A DNA stretch of 64,000 bases from Puccinellia tenuiflora. Its lineage: Eukaryota > Streptophyta > Magnoliopsida > Poales > Poaceae. Within the stretch, counting starts at the first letter, position 1. The number at the start of each line of letters is the position of its first letter. The position numbers and the translations under genes are program-made. The notes beneath the pieces are model-generated. The model ran no database searches and was not told the origin of the DNA. It saw nothing but the letters and a program-made list of their open reading frames with translations. Where the stretch lies: the NCBI GenBank assembly GCA_012064385.1, contig QRDG01001910.1, positions 496,001 to 560,000 of the forward strand, in the 5' to 3' direction. Positions 1 to 11,300 of this stretch are shown piece after piece.

Positions 1-1
1 G

Positions 2-1274
2 AAGTGTCATTTCATGGTAAATGAAGGCATAGTGCTTGGACATAAAATTTCTGAAAGGGGGATTGAAGTTGATAAAGCCAAAATTGAAGCAATTGAGAAG
101 ATGCCCTATCCAAGAGACATCAAAGGTATTCGTAGTTTCCTCGGTCATGCTGGTTTTTATAGGAGATTTATTAAAGATTTTTCTAAGACGTCGTGGCCTC
201 TCACTAATCTTCTTCAAAAAGATGTTCCATATGTTTTTGATGAAGATTGTAAGGAAGCCTTCGAGGTACTAAAAAGGGCTTTAATCACCGCTCCTATAGT
301 TCAACCGCCTGATTGGAATTTACCCTTTGAAATTATGGGTGATGCTAGTGATTATGCTGTAGGGACTGTCCTTGGCCAAAGAATCGATAAGAAGTTGAAT
401 GTAATTCATTATGCTAGTAAAACTTTGGATAATGCACAGAAAAATTATGCAACCACTAAAAAGGAATTTTTAGCGGTCATTTTTGCTTGTGATAAATTTA
501 GACAATATATTGTGGACTCTAAAGTAACTATTCATACTGACCATGCTGCAATTAAGTACCTTATGGAGAAGAAAGATGCCAAGCCTAGACTTATTAGATG
601 GGTGCTTTTGCTGCAAGAGTTTGATTTTCATATTGTTGATAGAAAAGGTGCAGAAAATCCTGTAGCTGATAATTTGTCTAGAATGGAAAATATTCCTCAT
701 GATCCCATCCCTGTAAATGATAGTTTCCCTGACGACGTCATTAAGGTAACTTCTCATGATGCTCCTTGGTATGCTGATTATGCTAATTTTATTGTCTCGA
801 AATTTTTGCCTCCAAGTTTTACTTATCAACAGAAAAAGAAATTCTTCTATGACTTGAGGCATTACTTTTGGGATGACCCACATTTATACAAGGAGGGAGC
901 TGATGGAATCTTGAGGAGATGTATTCCTGAGCATGAACAGGAGGAGGTATTGAGGAAGTGCCACAATAGTGATTATGGAGGACATCACCCAGGGGAAAGG
1001 ACTGCACATAAGGTTCTTCAATCAGGTTTTTATTGGCCTACTTTATTTAAGGATGCTAAAAAGTTTGTTTCATCTTGTGATGAGTGTCAAAGGGTCGGTA
1101 ACATTAGTAGACGTAATGAAATGCCTATGAATTATTCTCTTGTTATTGAACCTTTTGATTGTTGGGGGTTTGACTTTATGGGTCCTTTTCCCACTTCTTA
1201 TGGTAATACTCATATTCTTGTTGCTGTAGATTATGTTACTAAGTGGGTGGAAGCTATACCAACTAAAAGTGCTG
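2..1274 (+). pseudogene. Athila pol fragment: RT end, RNase H, integrase N-terminal half
   Basis: The open frame runs from the window edge and shows, in order, the end of reverse transcriptase (GHKIS, then FLGHAGFYRRFIKDF), RNase H (GDASDYAVG, YASKTLDNAQ, HTDHAAIKYL), the integrase HHCC zinc-binding region (SDYGGHHPGERTAHK, CDECQR) and the first part of the integrase core (FDFMGPFP, VDYVTKWVEAIPT). The core is cut by the LTR insertion at 1275, so the stop codon just inside that insertion is not native. This part has no internal stop and its codon use is AT-rich, as in related elements. The polyprotein would have acted in reverse transcription and integration of the element. It cannot work here because the gene is split. 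Confidence 0.9.
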
Positions 1275-4200
1275 TGTAATGCCCCGGGGTTTTTCCCCAA
1301 ATTAGAATTGACTGTTATTTTATTTTTGCATCATCATGACATCTGTATCATAGCAACGCATATTTTTGGCAACAAAAATTATTTTTATTAAACCCTATTT
1401 TATTTTTCTAAAATTATCAGAAAAACATTTTACCAAGACAGTCGTTCCATTTTCTAAAATTATTTGCCAAAATTGTTTTGCAAAAGAAAAATAAATTTGA
1501 GACGCGAGAGAGTAGCCCAAAACCGGCCCAAGCCCACCTAGCCTCCAAAACCCTAATTCCTGTCCTGGCATTTTTCCTTTCCCACCCCCTGCACCTTGCA
1601 GCCACCCTCCTCTGTTTTTGTCGAATCACGAAAATGCCCTTCCACCCCTCCCCTTTTTTCTTTTTCCCCTTTTCTCCCTTTTTCTTCTTTTTCTTTTTCC
1701 CTTATCCTCTCTTTTCTCTCTCTCTCTTCTCTCTTTTCTTCCTCACCCGCGCCTTCTCCTTTCCCCATCCCGCACCCAACGCCTCCAGCTCCACCTCGCC
1801 TCCCGCCGGCCAGCTCTGGCCCGGCCGCTGCCTCCCCCGGCCGTCCTCTCCTCTCCCTCCCCTCCATCTCCCCGTACCTGCGGCCAGCTCCTTCCCACCG
1901 CCAAGCTCGAGCTCCTCCCCTGCTTCTCCACCCCTACCGCTCCCCTCGGCCCGCCATCCCGGCCGGCCGCCGCGCCCCTCCACTGCCACCACCATCCTCC
2001 GCCCGCGAGCACCGTCGCCAGCGCGCGCGCGCCTCTGCTCCACCTCGCCGCGTCGACCCCGTGGCTGCTCCCCGACTGCCCCCAGCGAGCCTCCACCTCG
2101 CGCCGGCCCGCCTTTACTGCTGCTCCTCTTCCCGGCCGGCTCTCCCCGGGGCTCCTCCCCGTGCTCGACCCGAGCTCTGCCCAGTCACGCCGCCCCAGCT
2201 CCTCTCCTCCCTTACCACCGGCCCCCTGCTCCTCTCCGCCGAGCTCTTCCCCATCGTCTCCCTCCACGCCTCCACGTCCTCCTCCCCGTGCACCCTCCTT
2301 CCCCTGGGCTGGACTTCTCCTTCGGCCGGCCGCCGTCTTCCCGCACGTGCCCGAGCTGCTGCCCGTCCTCGTTCTTGTGCCCGTGTTCCCGTTCCCTGAC
2401 GGCTTCCTCCACCCGACCCCCGGTGCAGATTTTCCCGTCCGTGCCCGTCTCCGTCTCCGTCGTGGACGCTTCCGTTGTTTTCTCCGTGATTCCTCCCCGT
2501 TCCCGGAGCCGGTTCCCGACGCCCGCTCCCGACGCCTCCGTGCCGGTTTCCCGACGGTTCCCCGTCTCCGTCCCCGATGCAGTTTTCCGTCCCCGTTTCC
2601 CGATCCCCGTTTCCCGTCGTGAAGACGAAGTCCGGAACCCGCCAAGTTCTACGCCTCCGTGACCGTGAACTCAACGACCGGAAGATGGATACGACAAGGT
2701 CTACCCCGACACCGGAACCCGCCAAGATCTTCGCTTCATCGTTGTGTTTTGTGTCGGCCGCCTTCGTGCGTGTCCGAGAAGCCCGATGCCGAGAACCCCG
2801 TCGACCCTGAAGCCCGGAACGCCAGGGTCCGCAACCACGACGACCCGAGTACGACTACTTCCACGACGTCGACTACCTCGACTACCTCAACTCCGGACGG
2901 CACGACTACTTCGACTACGACGACTACTTCGACTACGACCCGAAGACGACGGCTTCCAACCCGAAGATCCCTCGATCCCATGTGTGACCCCAACCCTAAC
3001 CCTATACCATATATATCCGTATCTTATAAAATCATGCATCATTAATCAAGATCGCACCTTATCCATTTAGTGGAATTAAATCAACTAATTATGGGATTTG
3101 TCCGGTGCATCTATATTATGCACCAATCCCATTCAAAATGTTTTTGCCATGTGTTAGGAATAGAATTGGAACACAATTAATTTGTCATGCATCATGTCAT
3201 CAACATGCCGCTTCTTTTGCCGTAGTAGTAAAGTGCATCTTTTATGTTTCCAGTGTTTGATGCTTCTTCGGGAATAGGCCGTTGAGTTGATGTGAGCAAC
3301 GACAGGTTCTGCTACCTCTACCGGATTGCAGGCAAGTGATACTCCCTTGCTATCTCCGCTTGTATTCTGTCTCTCACACGTCCTATCTTTTGTTCCTTGC
3401 TAGCCTTATATTGCGATGCTTGTGTCTCGATCCTATTTTGCATGTTTACCTTGCAGCCATGATAAGCCACACCCCCACATCCTAATAACCTTTTGCTTGT
3501 TTATCTTGTTGGCCTTGTGAGTCGTAGTGCATGCTTAGGCTTGTTTTGCTCTAGTCATGTTCTAGTCTTGTTATAATTTGATAGTTGGGTTAAATTCACA
3601 TGATAATCTTTAATGTTTGGCGATGGGAATAATTAATAAAGATAAGGCACCGGCGGAAGGCCAATCGTGGTGATTTGTTCTGCTAGTGTCGCCTAGGACC
3701 CGAGTTCTTGTCCTCTGATCCAAGACTGAGCGCACTACCCACATGTGGGAGGAAATGGGACTCCCCTCGACCTAGTACCGGATCTGCATCCTTGTCCAGG
3801 CCGCCACAAGTAGTTCGGTTGTTTCTACGGTTACAAGCGCGGATGATATGGTAAGATGGATACGTGGTTACTTACGTAGGGCTTGCGGTATGATGCGAAG
3901 TGGCCAGTTCATGGTAGTCTGTGTCACCTAGCCATAGCCGCAAACGGTTAGGTCCACCTCGGAGCTTCGGCCGGACTTTCAATGTGGGCAAGACCTAGCT
4001 AGGTGGTTCCCTGGACTTGTGTGGTAGTGAAGGAAAGTGTAGCGTCAGATACCCTGCCGGCACACCTTAGGAAGTGTGCTAATAGCTGGCAACAAGGGTT
4101 GAAGTGCGTGTGGTTACATTTGTGCACCCCTGCAGGGTTAAATCTTTTCAAAAAGCCGTGTCCGCAGTTATGTACGACTTGGTGATGATGCCGGCTAACA

Positions 4201-4938
4201 AGATCATAGACAACTTACACCTGATGTTAATAAAATTGATTAGTAAGATAGAGCTACTTCAATAATAAATTATAAAATTGCCAACTGTGTGAGTGCCTTT
4301 GGGCTTGCTGCTCGTGGGATAAACGGGCTGGTAAGGAATCGGCTAGGTATGTTTGGTGTTAGTATAGGTGGTTACCTATGCGTTCTCTCACCTTCTCTCT
4401 ATTAGACGAAAGTTGTAGCGTGTCTCTATAAGTTGTTAGTGCTGCTTGCCGCCGCCTCAATCGCTAACCCTCTTTCCCCGGAATTCCAGCTTTGATATCT
4501 TGTGAGTATTACTTGCCAGTACTTCTACTAGTACTGACCCCTTCGAGGCTGCTATTCCAATGCAGCCAACAGGTTTGAAGTCTGACGACGTTAGCTTGGG
4601 AATCCCTCCGGCTTGGCCTGGGCAGGGATATGGTGCCTTTGCTTATCTTCAGGACTCTTAGTCCAATTTGTATCTTGTCCGTAGCCGGACGCTACCCGCT
4701 TCCGTTGTTAATTGGATCTTTGTATTGTATCTTTGCTCTTGACTCGGTGAGTCGTTGTTGTATATATGTTCTTTTGTGGGTTCTATCGAGAACTGTTGTA
4801 ATGTTATCACAATTCCACCCGCATAACGTGTGTGTTGCGATGTGCACGTTATGCCTGGTGGGCGTCCTTTAGGATCGTTATTATGCGGATTTGGCTGGAA
4901 CGCTAAAATCTACATAGTACCGATCTTGGGTCGTTACA
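1275..4938 (+). mobile_element. 3.66 kb solo LTR inserted in Athila integrase
   Basis: The insertion begins TGTAATGCCCC and ends GGTCGTTACA, giving the TG...CA ends and short inverted termini (TGTAA/TTACA) of an LTR. It is flanked on both sides by the same five bases TGCTG (1270-1274 and 4939-4943), and removing it restores the integrase frame. No internal domain or second LTR copy is seen, so it is a solo LTR left by LTR-LTR recombination, or possibly a non-coding LARD-like unit. It has a C-rich block (about 1560-2660), a GAC/TAC-rich block (about 2840-2960) and non-coding sequence after that. Such long LTRs are known in cereal LARD and Tat/Ogre-like families; I cannot name the family with confidence. 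Confidence 0.85.
2836..2962 (+). repeat. GAC/TAC-rich low-complexity tract inside the solo LTR
   Basis: The stretch is built from degenerate CGACTAC/TTCGACTACGAC units. All three forward frames stay open and give low-complexity peptides (Thr/Ser-rich, Leu/Arg-rich or Asp/Tyr-rich). That is the behaviour of a simple repeat and not of a gene. Confidence 0.6.
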
Positions 4939-4943
4939 TGCTG

Positions 4944-5578
4944 ATCATAAGACCTCCCTAAAAATGCATAAAGAAGTTATTTTTCCTAGGTTTGGTGTGC
5001 CTAGATATCTTATGACTGATGGAGGATCTCATTTTATTCATGGAGCTTTTAGAAAGGTTTTAGCCAAGTATGATGTTAATCATAGAGTCTCCTCTCCGTA
5101 TCATCCTCAAACTAGTGGGCAAGTTGAATTAACTAATAGAGAAATTAAACTGATCTTGCAAAAGACCGTTAACAAGTCTAGGAAGAATTAGTCTAAAAAA
5201 CTTAATGATGCTTTATGGGCCTATAGAACTGCTTATAAAAACCCTATGGGTATGTCTCCTTATAAAATGGTTTATGGGAAGGCATGTCATTTGCCTCTTG
5301 AATTAGAACATAAAGCTTTTTGGGCTGTTAGACAACTTAATTCTGATCCTAATCTTGCCGGTAAAACTAGGTTGCTTAAATTGAATTCCTTGGATGAGTG
5401 GAGAAACGAGGCTTATGAAAGTGCTCGTCTGTTTAAGGAAAAAGTAAAGAGATGGCATGATAAGAGAATTTTGAAAAGAGAATTTAATGTTGGTGATAAA
5501 GTGCTTTTGTATAGGTCTCGTCTCAGATTTTTTTGCAGGAAAATTGCTATCAATATGGGAGGGACCATTCATCATTGA
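4944..5578 (+). pseudogene. Athila integrase C-terminal half, broken
   Basis: This continues the integrase interrupted at 1274. The core residues are DGGSHF and the region around SPYHPQTSGQVELTNREIK, which holds the catalytic Glu. The Athila-type C-terminal block follows (YGKACHLPLELEHKAFWA, WHDKRIL, GDKVLLY). An in-frame TAG at 5189-5191 lies where Trp is usual before SKKLNDALWAYR. The frame is lost near 5525-5540, after which the expected C-terminal residues (EEVYHSG, NNLDGDKP) continue in another frame to about 5790. It is therefore doubly inactivated in addition to the LTR insertion. Confidence 0.88.
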
Positions 5579-6040
5579 GGAAGTTTATCACTCCGGAGCT
5601 ATAAAGATTAATAATCTTGATGGGGACAAACCTCAATTGGTGAATGGTCAGTGACTTAAGCACTACATCTCCGGTAATCCCTTGGAAAAGGATGTTGATG
5701 TTATTCAAGTGGTCTCTCCGAAAGAACTCATCGAAACCAAATACCGGAAAACGTCAGAATCAGTAAATGAATAAGAAAATTCGGAGACTTGATGGAGTAC
5801 GAGACGGACTCCAAGGGGCAGAGGCGGCCCTCTACCGCGACTCCACCCCAGGCCGCGGTGGGGACCCGCCCCTGGCCCCTGGACACCGCCTCCGACTCCG
5901 CCTAGTCCCGTCGTCTTCCTTTTATTGCAAAAATTTTCGCTATATATTTCCCCGAATTTTTCAAGAAGCATATCCTGTGTTTTCGTCGTGTTCTTGTTTC
6001 GAGTTTTCTCTTGCCAGGGTCTCGAAAACTCTCCATCTAG
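5579..6040 (+). other. Athila 3' internal region after integrase
   Basis: The first 200 bases still encode frameshifted integrase tail. The rest is a GC-rich non-coding stretch (about 5800-5910) and an AT-rich stretch. No separate gene is supported. Confidence 0.6.
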
Positions 6041-6511
6041 ATGTCTTCTTGCGGATCCAGTAGGGAAGATTACGCAGCAAGGCGCCTTCGTCATATCCAA
6101 CAAGACATTAATCGTGGGGACTTCATGAACTGGGCGACCGATGAGGAGATCGCCGCTAGGAAGGCGGAGCTGGAGTGCAACGCGCGGGAAGAAGTGAGAA
6201 GGGCAGCATCACGCCAACCGGGAGGAAGGGCGGAGAATCCAAGGCCAGGCAACACCACTTTTGTGGGATCCATTAACCCTCGACATGCTTATTCTCATGA
6301 TGTTCCAGGGACAGTGCCGCAGTAGAAGGGTCCCTATATTGCTCCATTGCTGTCGGAAGCTCATAGAGTGGCTAATCAGTTCTGCGAGCAGTTCCGTTGC
6401 TTGAAAGCGGATGTTGCAATACTAGAGGTAGAGAATCTGGAGCTTCGTCGACGTCTTCAGTATTTCTTGATACCTCTGGCTGTGGTGCCACCATCGACAC
6501 CGCGGGAATAA
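6041..6511 (+). pseudogene. Small post-pol reading frame of Athila element, with internal stop
   Basis: A short frame starts at ATG 6041 (MSSCGSSREDYAARRL) and runs 94 codons to a TAG at 6323-6325. It then stays open in the same frame to a TAA at 6509-6511. The second part contains a heptad-like stretch (LKADVAILEVENLELRRRL) that looks like a short coiled coil. Cereal Athila elements often have a small extra frame between pol and the 3' LTR. I do not recognise a function and infer only that it belongs to the element. Confidence 0.55.
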
Positions 6512-6723
6512 ATTCGAGCACTATGGGTAACGGCACTCCCTTGGCTTGTTCCAAGCTTGGGGGAGTGCCCCGGTATCTTTATCTTATGTCTTTTATTTTT
6601 CGCAGTCTTGTGAGTTGTATCATGAGTAGAGAAGTTATCTTGTAGTATGGTTTTGCATTGTGTCTTGTCACTCCTTGTGAGTCCTTTGTATCCATTGGTG
6701 TGTGGTTTCCTAATGGTAGATAT

Positions 6724-8317
6724 TGATAAGTTGGGTAGTGCCCCAAGCGAAGGCGGAATTGTAGCTAATAGCAGTTTTCCCTCGTTTAACAAACCGAGGT
6801 TTATCGAACAAGTAGGACTTTGAAATCAACAACGAGGTGAATGTTGAAGATCTCCGGCGCTTAGGGATACCTTCAACAGACGTGGACCTGCACACACTCA
6901 ATCAAATACTTTGTCCCCAACGGCGGAGAGGTTGTCAATCTCTCCGGTCTCGCAGAACACAAAGCGGTTAATTGTATGATGAAATAGATAAAATATGAAA
7001 AGTGACCAGAGGAGTAATGATGATTAAAAACATGTAAATGAGGTTGTAAACAATGTAAAAATATGGACCGGGGGCCATGGGTTCACTAGTGGAGTCTCTC
7101 AAGTAAATAAAATATGCACGTGATGGGTGAACGAATTACAGCTAGGCAATTGACAAGATCATGACACAAACCCAATTTAGCTATGACAAAAAGGACATGA
7201 TAATATTTATGGAGGCATCACAACAAGGAACAAAGACCATTGATTCCAACTGCGTCTTTGTCTAAAAAGTCCACCGTGGGATCGCTATCCAACCTGTCAC
7301 CCAACGGTATTAAGTTGCAAGCAACAGACAATTGCATTAAGTAAAGTGCATGAAGTAAGCAATACTAATATCAAAAGAGACATTAACACCGCTGTTTTAC
7401 CCTTAGTAGCAACAACACACTCTCGCCCTTAGACGTTTCTGTCACTCGTGCCCAGGAACAAAAGGGGGCATGAACCCATTATCTAGCATAAATACCCTCT
7501 CTTGGAGATACACACAATCACTTGGCCAAAGTAACTACGCACATCGGAGAGCATGCAAGAACATAAATTACTCATATAAGAATCATGCACAATCTGAACA
7601 TAACTTCATAATCCATCGGATCCCAGCAAACACATCACATAGCATTACAATAATCAATCTTGATCATGTTAGGCAGCTCACAAGATCATAAGACATGAAG
7701 CACAAGAGAGAGAGACTACCAACTAGCTACTGCCATGGACCCGTAGTCCAAGGTGAGACTACTCACAAATCATCCCGGAGGAAGGCATGGCGATGAAGAG
7801 CCCTCCGGGATCGATCTCCCCTCCGGCAGATTGCCGGGATCAGCTTCAGATTGGACCCCGAACTATGGTTTTCGGTGACGGTGCGTCGGGGTTGAGTTTC
7901 TGGAAAATAATGGCCGCCGCGATGTTTTTAGGTTAAAAGGGATTTTATAGGCGTTGGAGGGGGCCGAGGGGGTGCCCCAGAAGCAGGGGCGGGCCCCACC
8001 TGCGAGTCCTAGGGGGGCCGCGGCAGGAGGCCGCCTGCGCCCTGTGGGTGGCCCCTCAGGCTCCCCTTTGGTTTTCTGGTGTCTTTCGTCGAGTAAAAAT
8101 TCTCCGTAAATTTTCGTTCAATTCCGAGAATATTTCCAGAAGTAAATTTTCTGAAATACAAAAACAGCAAAAACAGGGAACTGGCACTGGGCATCTTGTC
8201 AATAGGTTAGTTCGACAAAATGCATAAAAATGATATAAATGATGATAAAAACATGTGACAATATCACAAAACTAGCATGGATTACTCAAAAATTATAGAT
8301 ACGTTTGAGACGTATCA
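6724..8317 (-). mobile_element. 3' LTR of a minus-strand Athila element
   Basis: Read on the minus strand, it opens TGATACGTCTCAAACG at 8317 and closes CCCAACTTATCA at 6724, giving a 1594-bp LTR with TG...CA ends. The opening is characteristic of cereal Athila-type LTRs. Bases just beyond its start (8318-8361) hold a polypurine-like AAGCTTGGGGATGC block on the minus strand, so this is the 3' LTR of an element whose body should lie to the right. That body is missing, replaced by a LINE. No target duplication can be tested because the partner LTR is absent. Confidence 0.8.
7943..7949 (-). promoter_or_regulatory. TATA box of Athila LTR
   Basis: TATAAAA on the minus strand lies in the GC-rich mid-part of the LTR, after a C-rich tract, as expected for the U3/R boundary. 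It would drive the retroelement transcript. Confidence 0.55.
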
Positions 8318-8361
8318 GCATCCCCAAGCTTAACTCCTACTCGTCCTCGAGTAGGTAAGTG
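8318..8361 (-). other. Residual Athila internal DNA with polypurine-like block
   Basis: About 44 bases of internal sequence directly adjoin the LTR and include the minus-strand AAGCTTGGGGATGC. The element then stops abruptly where LINE sequence starts. Confidence 0.6.
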
Positions 8362-11300
8362 AGGCAACCATTGCGGTCCCTCGTGATGTCCCCTCCCACG
8401 CCCACCCTCTCCACCCTCCCAAACCCTAGCAATGGCGTCTACCCCGCTTGATCCCTCCAATGGATCACCTTCTCTCGTGGGATTTCTCCCCCGGTCGCGC
8501 GGTGGCGGCCCAGGTTCGTCGTTTCTTCAGATCTACGGTTCACCATGTCCCCTCCTCTTCTTCCAAGGAATTCTTTCTGGTCACAACTTTTTTGCATGCC
8601 TCGTTTGATCTCACTGTGGATTCTGTGGCTCTGGCTTTGCAAAGTTGTATTGGTGGCGATGTTGCCTACCTAAGGGTTTTCCATTTGAATGGCAAGAGTT
8701 TCAGATTTTCTGTGGCCTCCAATCATGTGGGGCATTTCATTTATTCCCTACGGGAACGTTCTTGGCCAGATTTTCAAATGGTTTTCAAATTATTTCGTGG
8801 AGATCCAAATGCCCCAATCTTTAAGGATCCCTCTTTGTGTTCTGGTTTCAAACCTAAGAAGATCCTTCCTCGTGTGAACGATTTGGAACTGCCAGTTCCG
8901 GTTTCAAACTCAGTGGCTTCGAAGGTTTTGGACGGTCATCCGGTTGTTTTGGGTTCCTTTTCCTTTACTAGGCATCAAATTCCGGATGATTCACCTCGGC
9001 GTGCCTGGATTTTCCAAGGATCAAATTTCAAAGGCCCCATTCCCTCAGCTGTTATTTTCACTAAGGATTTTCTTGGGCACATTGAAGATCTTTGATTGGC
9101 ACGATATTCTGAGTCAGATGTCCAACAAGCTTTTGGAGTGTCTGCTCTCCCTTCTATCACTTGGGTTAATCAAATGCGAAATCGACGTTTCAACTGGTGT
9201 TCAAAATGTTTGGTTCAGGGTCACCTGGCTTCTAGATGTTGGGTTGGAATTCTTTGCAAATCATGCAAGCAGCTTGACCACATTGCAAGTTCTTGTTTGG
9301 ACTCCAAGAAAATATCTAAACGGAATCCCCGGAATTCAGTGAAATCTGATCGTTATCCCCTTAATCAGCGCAAATGGATTATTAAAGGAAGCTTAATTAA
9401 TGAGCAGATTATTTTGTCGGGGAAATCTGGGTCCCAAAACCCTAACTCTATGCTGGAGCCAGTGGCAACCGTTGGATCCCCTTTGGAGGTTTCTGAGCGC
9501 CGTCCGATTAAACCTGGGGTTGTTGGACGACATAAAGCGACAAAAGTCTGGGTTCCGAAACGGCAAACCCCTTCGTCCCCTTCCCCGGCTACCCTCGAGC
9601 ACGTCGCCCTCTCACCTCTGAAAACCCTCCCCTCTATGCACCTGGTGCAAGCTTGTCTGGTGGAATCAATGGCGAACTTCCCTCTCAACCCAATCCCCTT
9701 TCTGCCAGATGGTATGACGATCAACCCTGGCCCAGCTGACCGCAAGATTAGGTCGGATTTGGTGGTTTCTCCGGTTCCTCCGCTTCGGCATGACAAGGTT
9801 GTGGTCACCGAAACTAACAGGTATATTCCAATCCATCTGAGGGAGGATGCTAGGCTTGCGATTGCGGATCTGCTTGAGGAAGGCGGCTATCGTGTGGTCA
9901 GTTTAGATGATACTGCGTTTGGCATTGGCACCTTCACTTTCCAATCTGTTTTAGCTGCGGACACCGTCATTGGTCTAACGCTTGAGCTTGATGAGATTAC
10001 CACGGTTACTTTTGTTAAGCATGATGCCACGCGCAATATGCGCCTCACCACCTTTGGTCGTGAAACTTGGATTATGTTCCTGGGCTTCCCCTTAGACTAC
10101 CAAACCAATTTCTATATGAACAGGGTAGTTGATGACTTTGGTCTGCTGTCAACCTGGCATAATCCACGAGGAAATCTTTTTAGAGTCTTGCTTAAAGTCT
10201 GGTTAGTCCACCCCAAGTTTGTGCCTAAGAGCTTTGTTATTCGCCAGCTGGGGAGAGCTCGCCATAGTTGGACAGTTCCTGTTTACATGTTGCGCACTAG
10301 TGATTGGACTGCCCATATCCATGATGTCCCTCCTCCTGATGAAGACCCAGTGCCTGAGAATAGGAATCCCCATCCCTTCTATGGAGAAATCTTAACTGCA
10401 GAACAACTTTTTCAACAGCAAGTTGCTGTCTGGCTACAGCAGAATGGGTTTAATGCTCACCCTCCTGCCAACAATGCTCCTATGCAGCAAAATAATCACC
10501 AAGCTTTGATTGTGCATGAACCTGAACCTGCTCTTGTTTTTGTCCCAAACATTGCTGTGCTGCCTGCCTTGAATGCACCTATAGAGAATCCTCCCCTGTT
10601 TAATTTCCAAGGGATTTTAGCTGAGCAAGGAGTGGGGTTTGAAGCTGGTATTCCTCCTCCTGACGGTAGCCTGTCTGATAGCCCAGTCCAAGCTTGGAAT
10701 GATTCCATCTCCCCTGTCACCTCTGAGGACTCCTCAATGTCTGATGTTGTTGGTATTGAGGCTGAGGATATTATAATATTTGAGTCTGCTATGGTTATTC
10801 ACCCTGCTCCTGTGGCTACTTCTTGCTATGAAACTGCTCTGGGTCAGTTATCTTTGGCAGGTGCTGTTATGAGAGATCTTTTTATGCCAAGCTCTTTTTC
10901 AGATGCACTCTTGGCCTCTCAGCTTGAGCCTCTTATCTGGCAGAACCAGACTGTGGGAGGAAACAGAGTCTCCTCTGAATTATTCCAACCCCTGGACATG
11001 TTTGGTGCTAGAAGGGTTTCTAGGAAGATATTCTTTGATCAATCTCCTGCTGACAATACTATATACAGTTCTATATGCAGGGTACCTTCCTTTGCTGTTG
11101 CTGGAGATGCTCTGCCTGATATCCCCAGCTCCTCTGCCACCACCAGGAGGACTAGAAAGTTTATCCCTAAGCCTATTGTTACTACTCAGGTACGCAGAAG
11201 CACAAGAAGTAACAAGTACGATGGCTTTACATGCACCTCTGTTTCTGATTCCAAACCATATAAATCAAAGGTTAAGGCTAGAAGGGTGCCGGATGTATCC

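Larger units (their letters stand above)
1..6723 (+). mobile_element. Athila-type Ty3/gypsy retrotransposon, 3' part, interrupted
   Basis: This is the 3' portion of a long Ty3/gypsy element entering from the left edge. It carries the end of RT, RNase H, integrase, a short post-pol reading frame and 3' non-coding sequence. The pol residues (GHKIS, FLGHAGFYRRF, and the later GKACHLP/LELEHKA) are typical of the Athila lineage. A 3.66 kb solo LTR (1275-4938) splits the integrase. A G-rich tract near 6556 (AAGCTTGGGGGAG) resembles the polypurine-like block of cereal Athila elements. No plus-strand 3' LTR follows, because an opposite-strand LTR begins at 6724. Lineage assignment is from motif recognition only. 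Confidence 0.85.

Noticed and set aside
1478..2662. 394-codon open frame, with a 300-codon frame on the opposite strand
   Set aside because: All frames are open on both strands because the DNA is C-rich; the peptides are Pro/Ser/Arg-rich with no domain, and the stretch lies inside a solo LTR.
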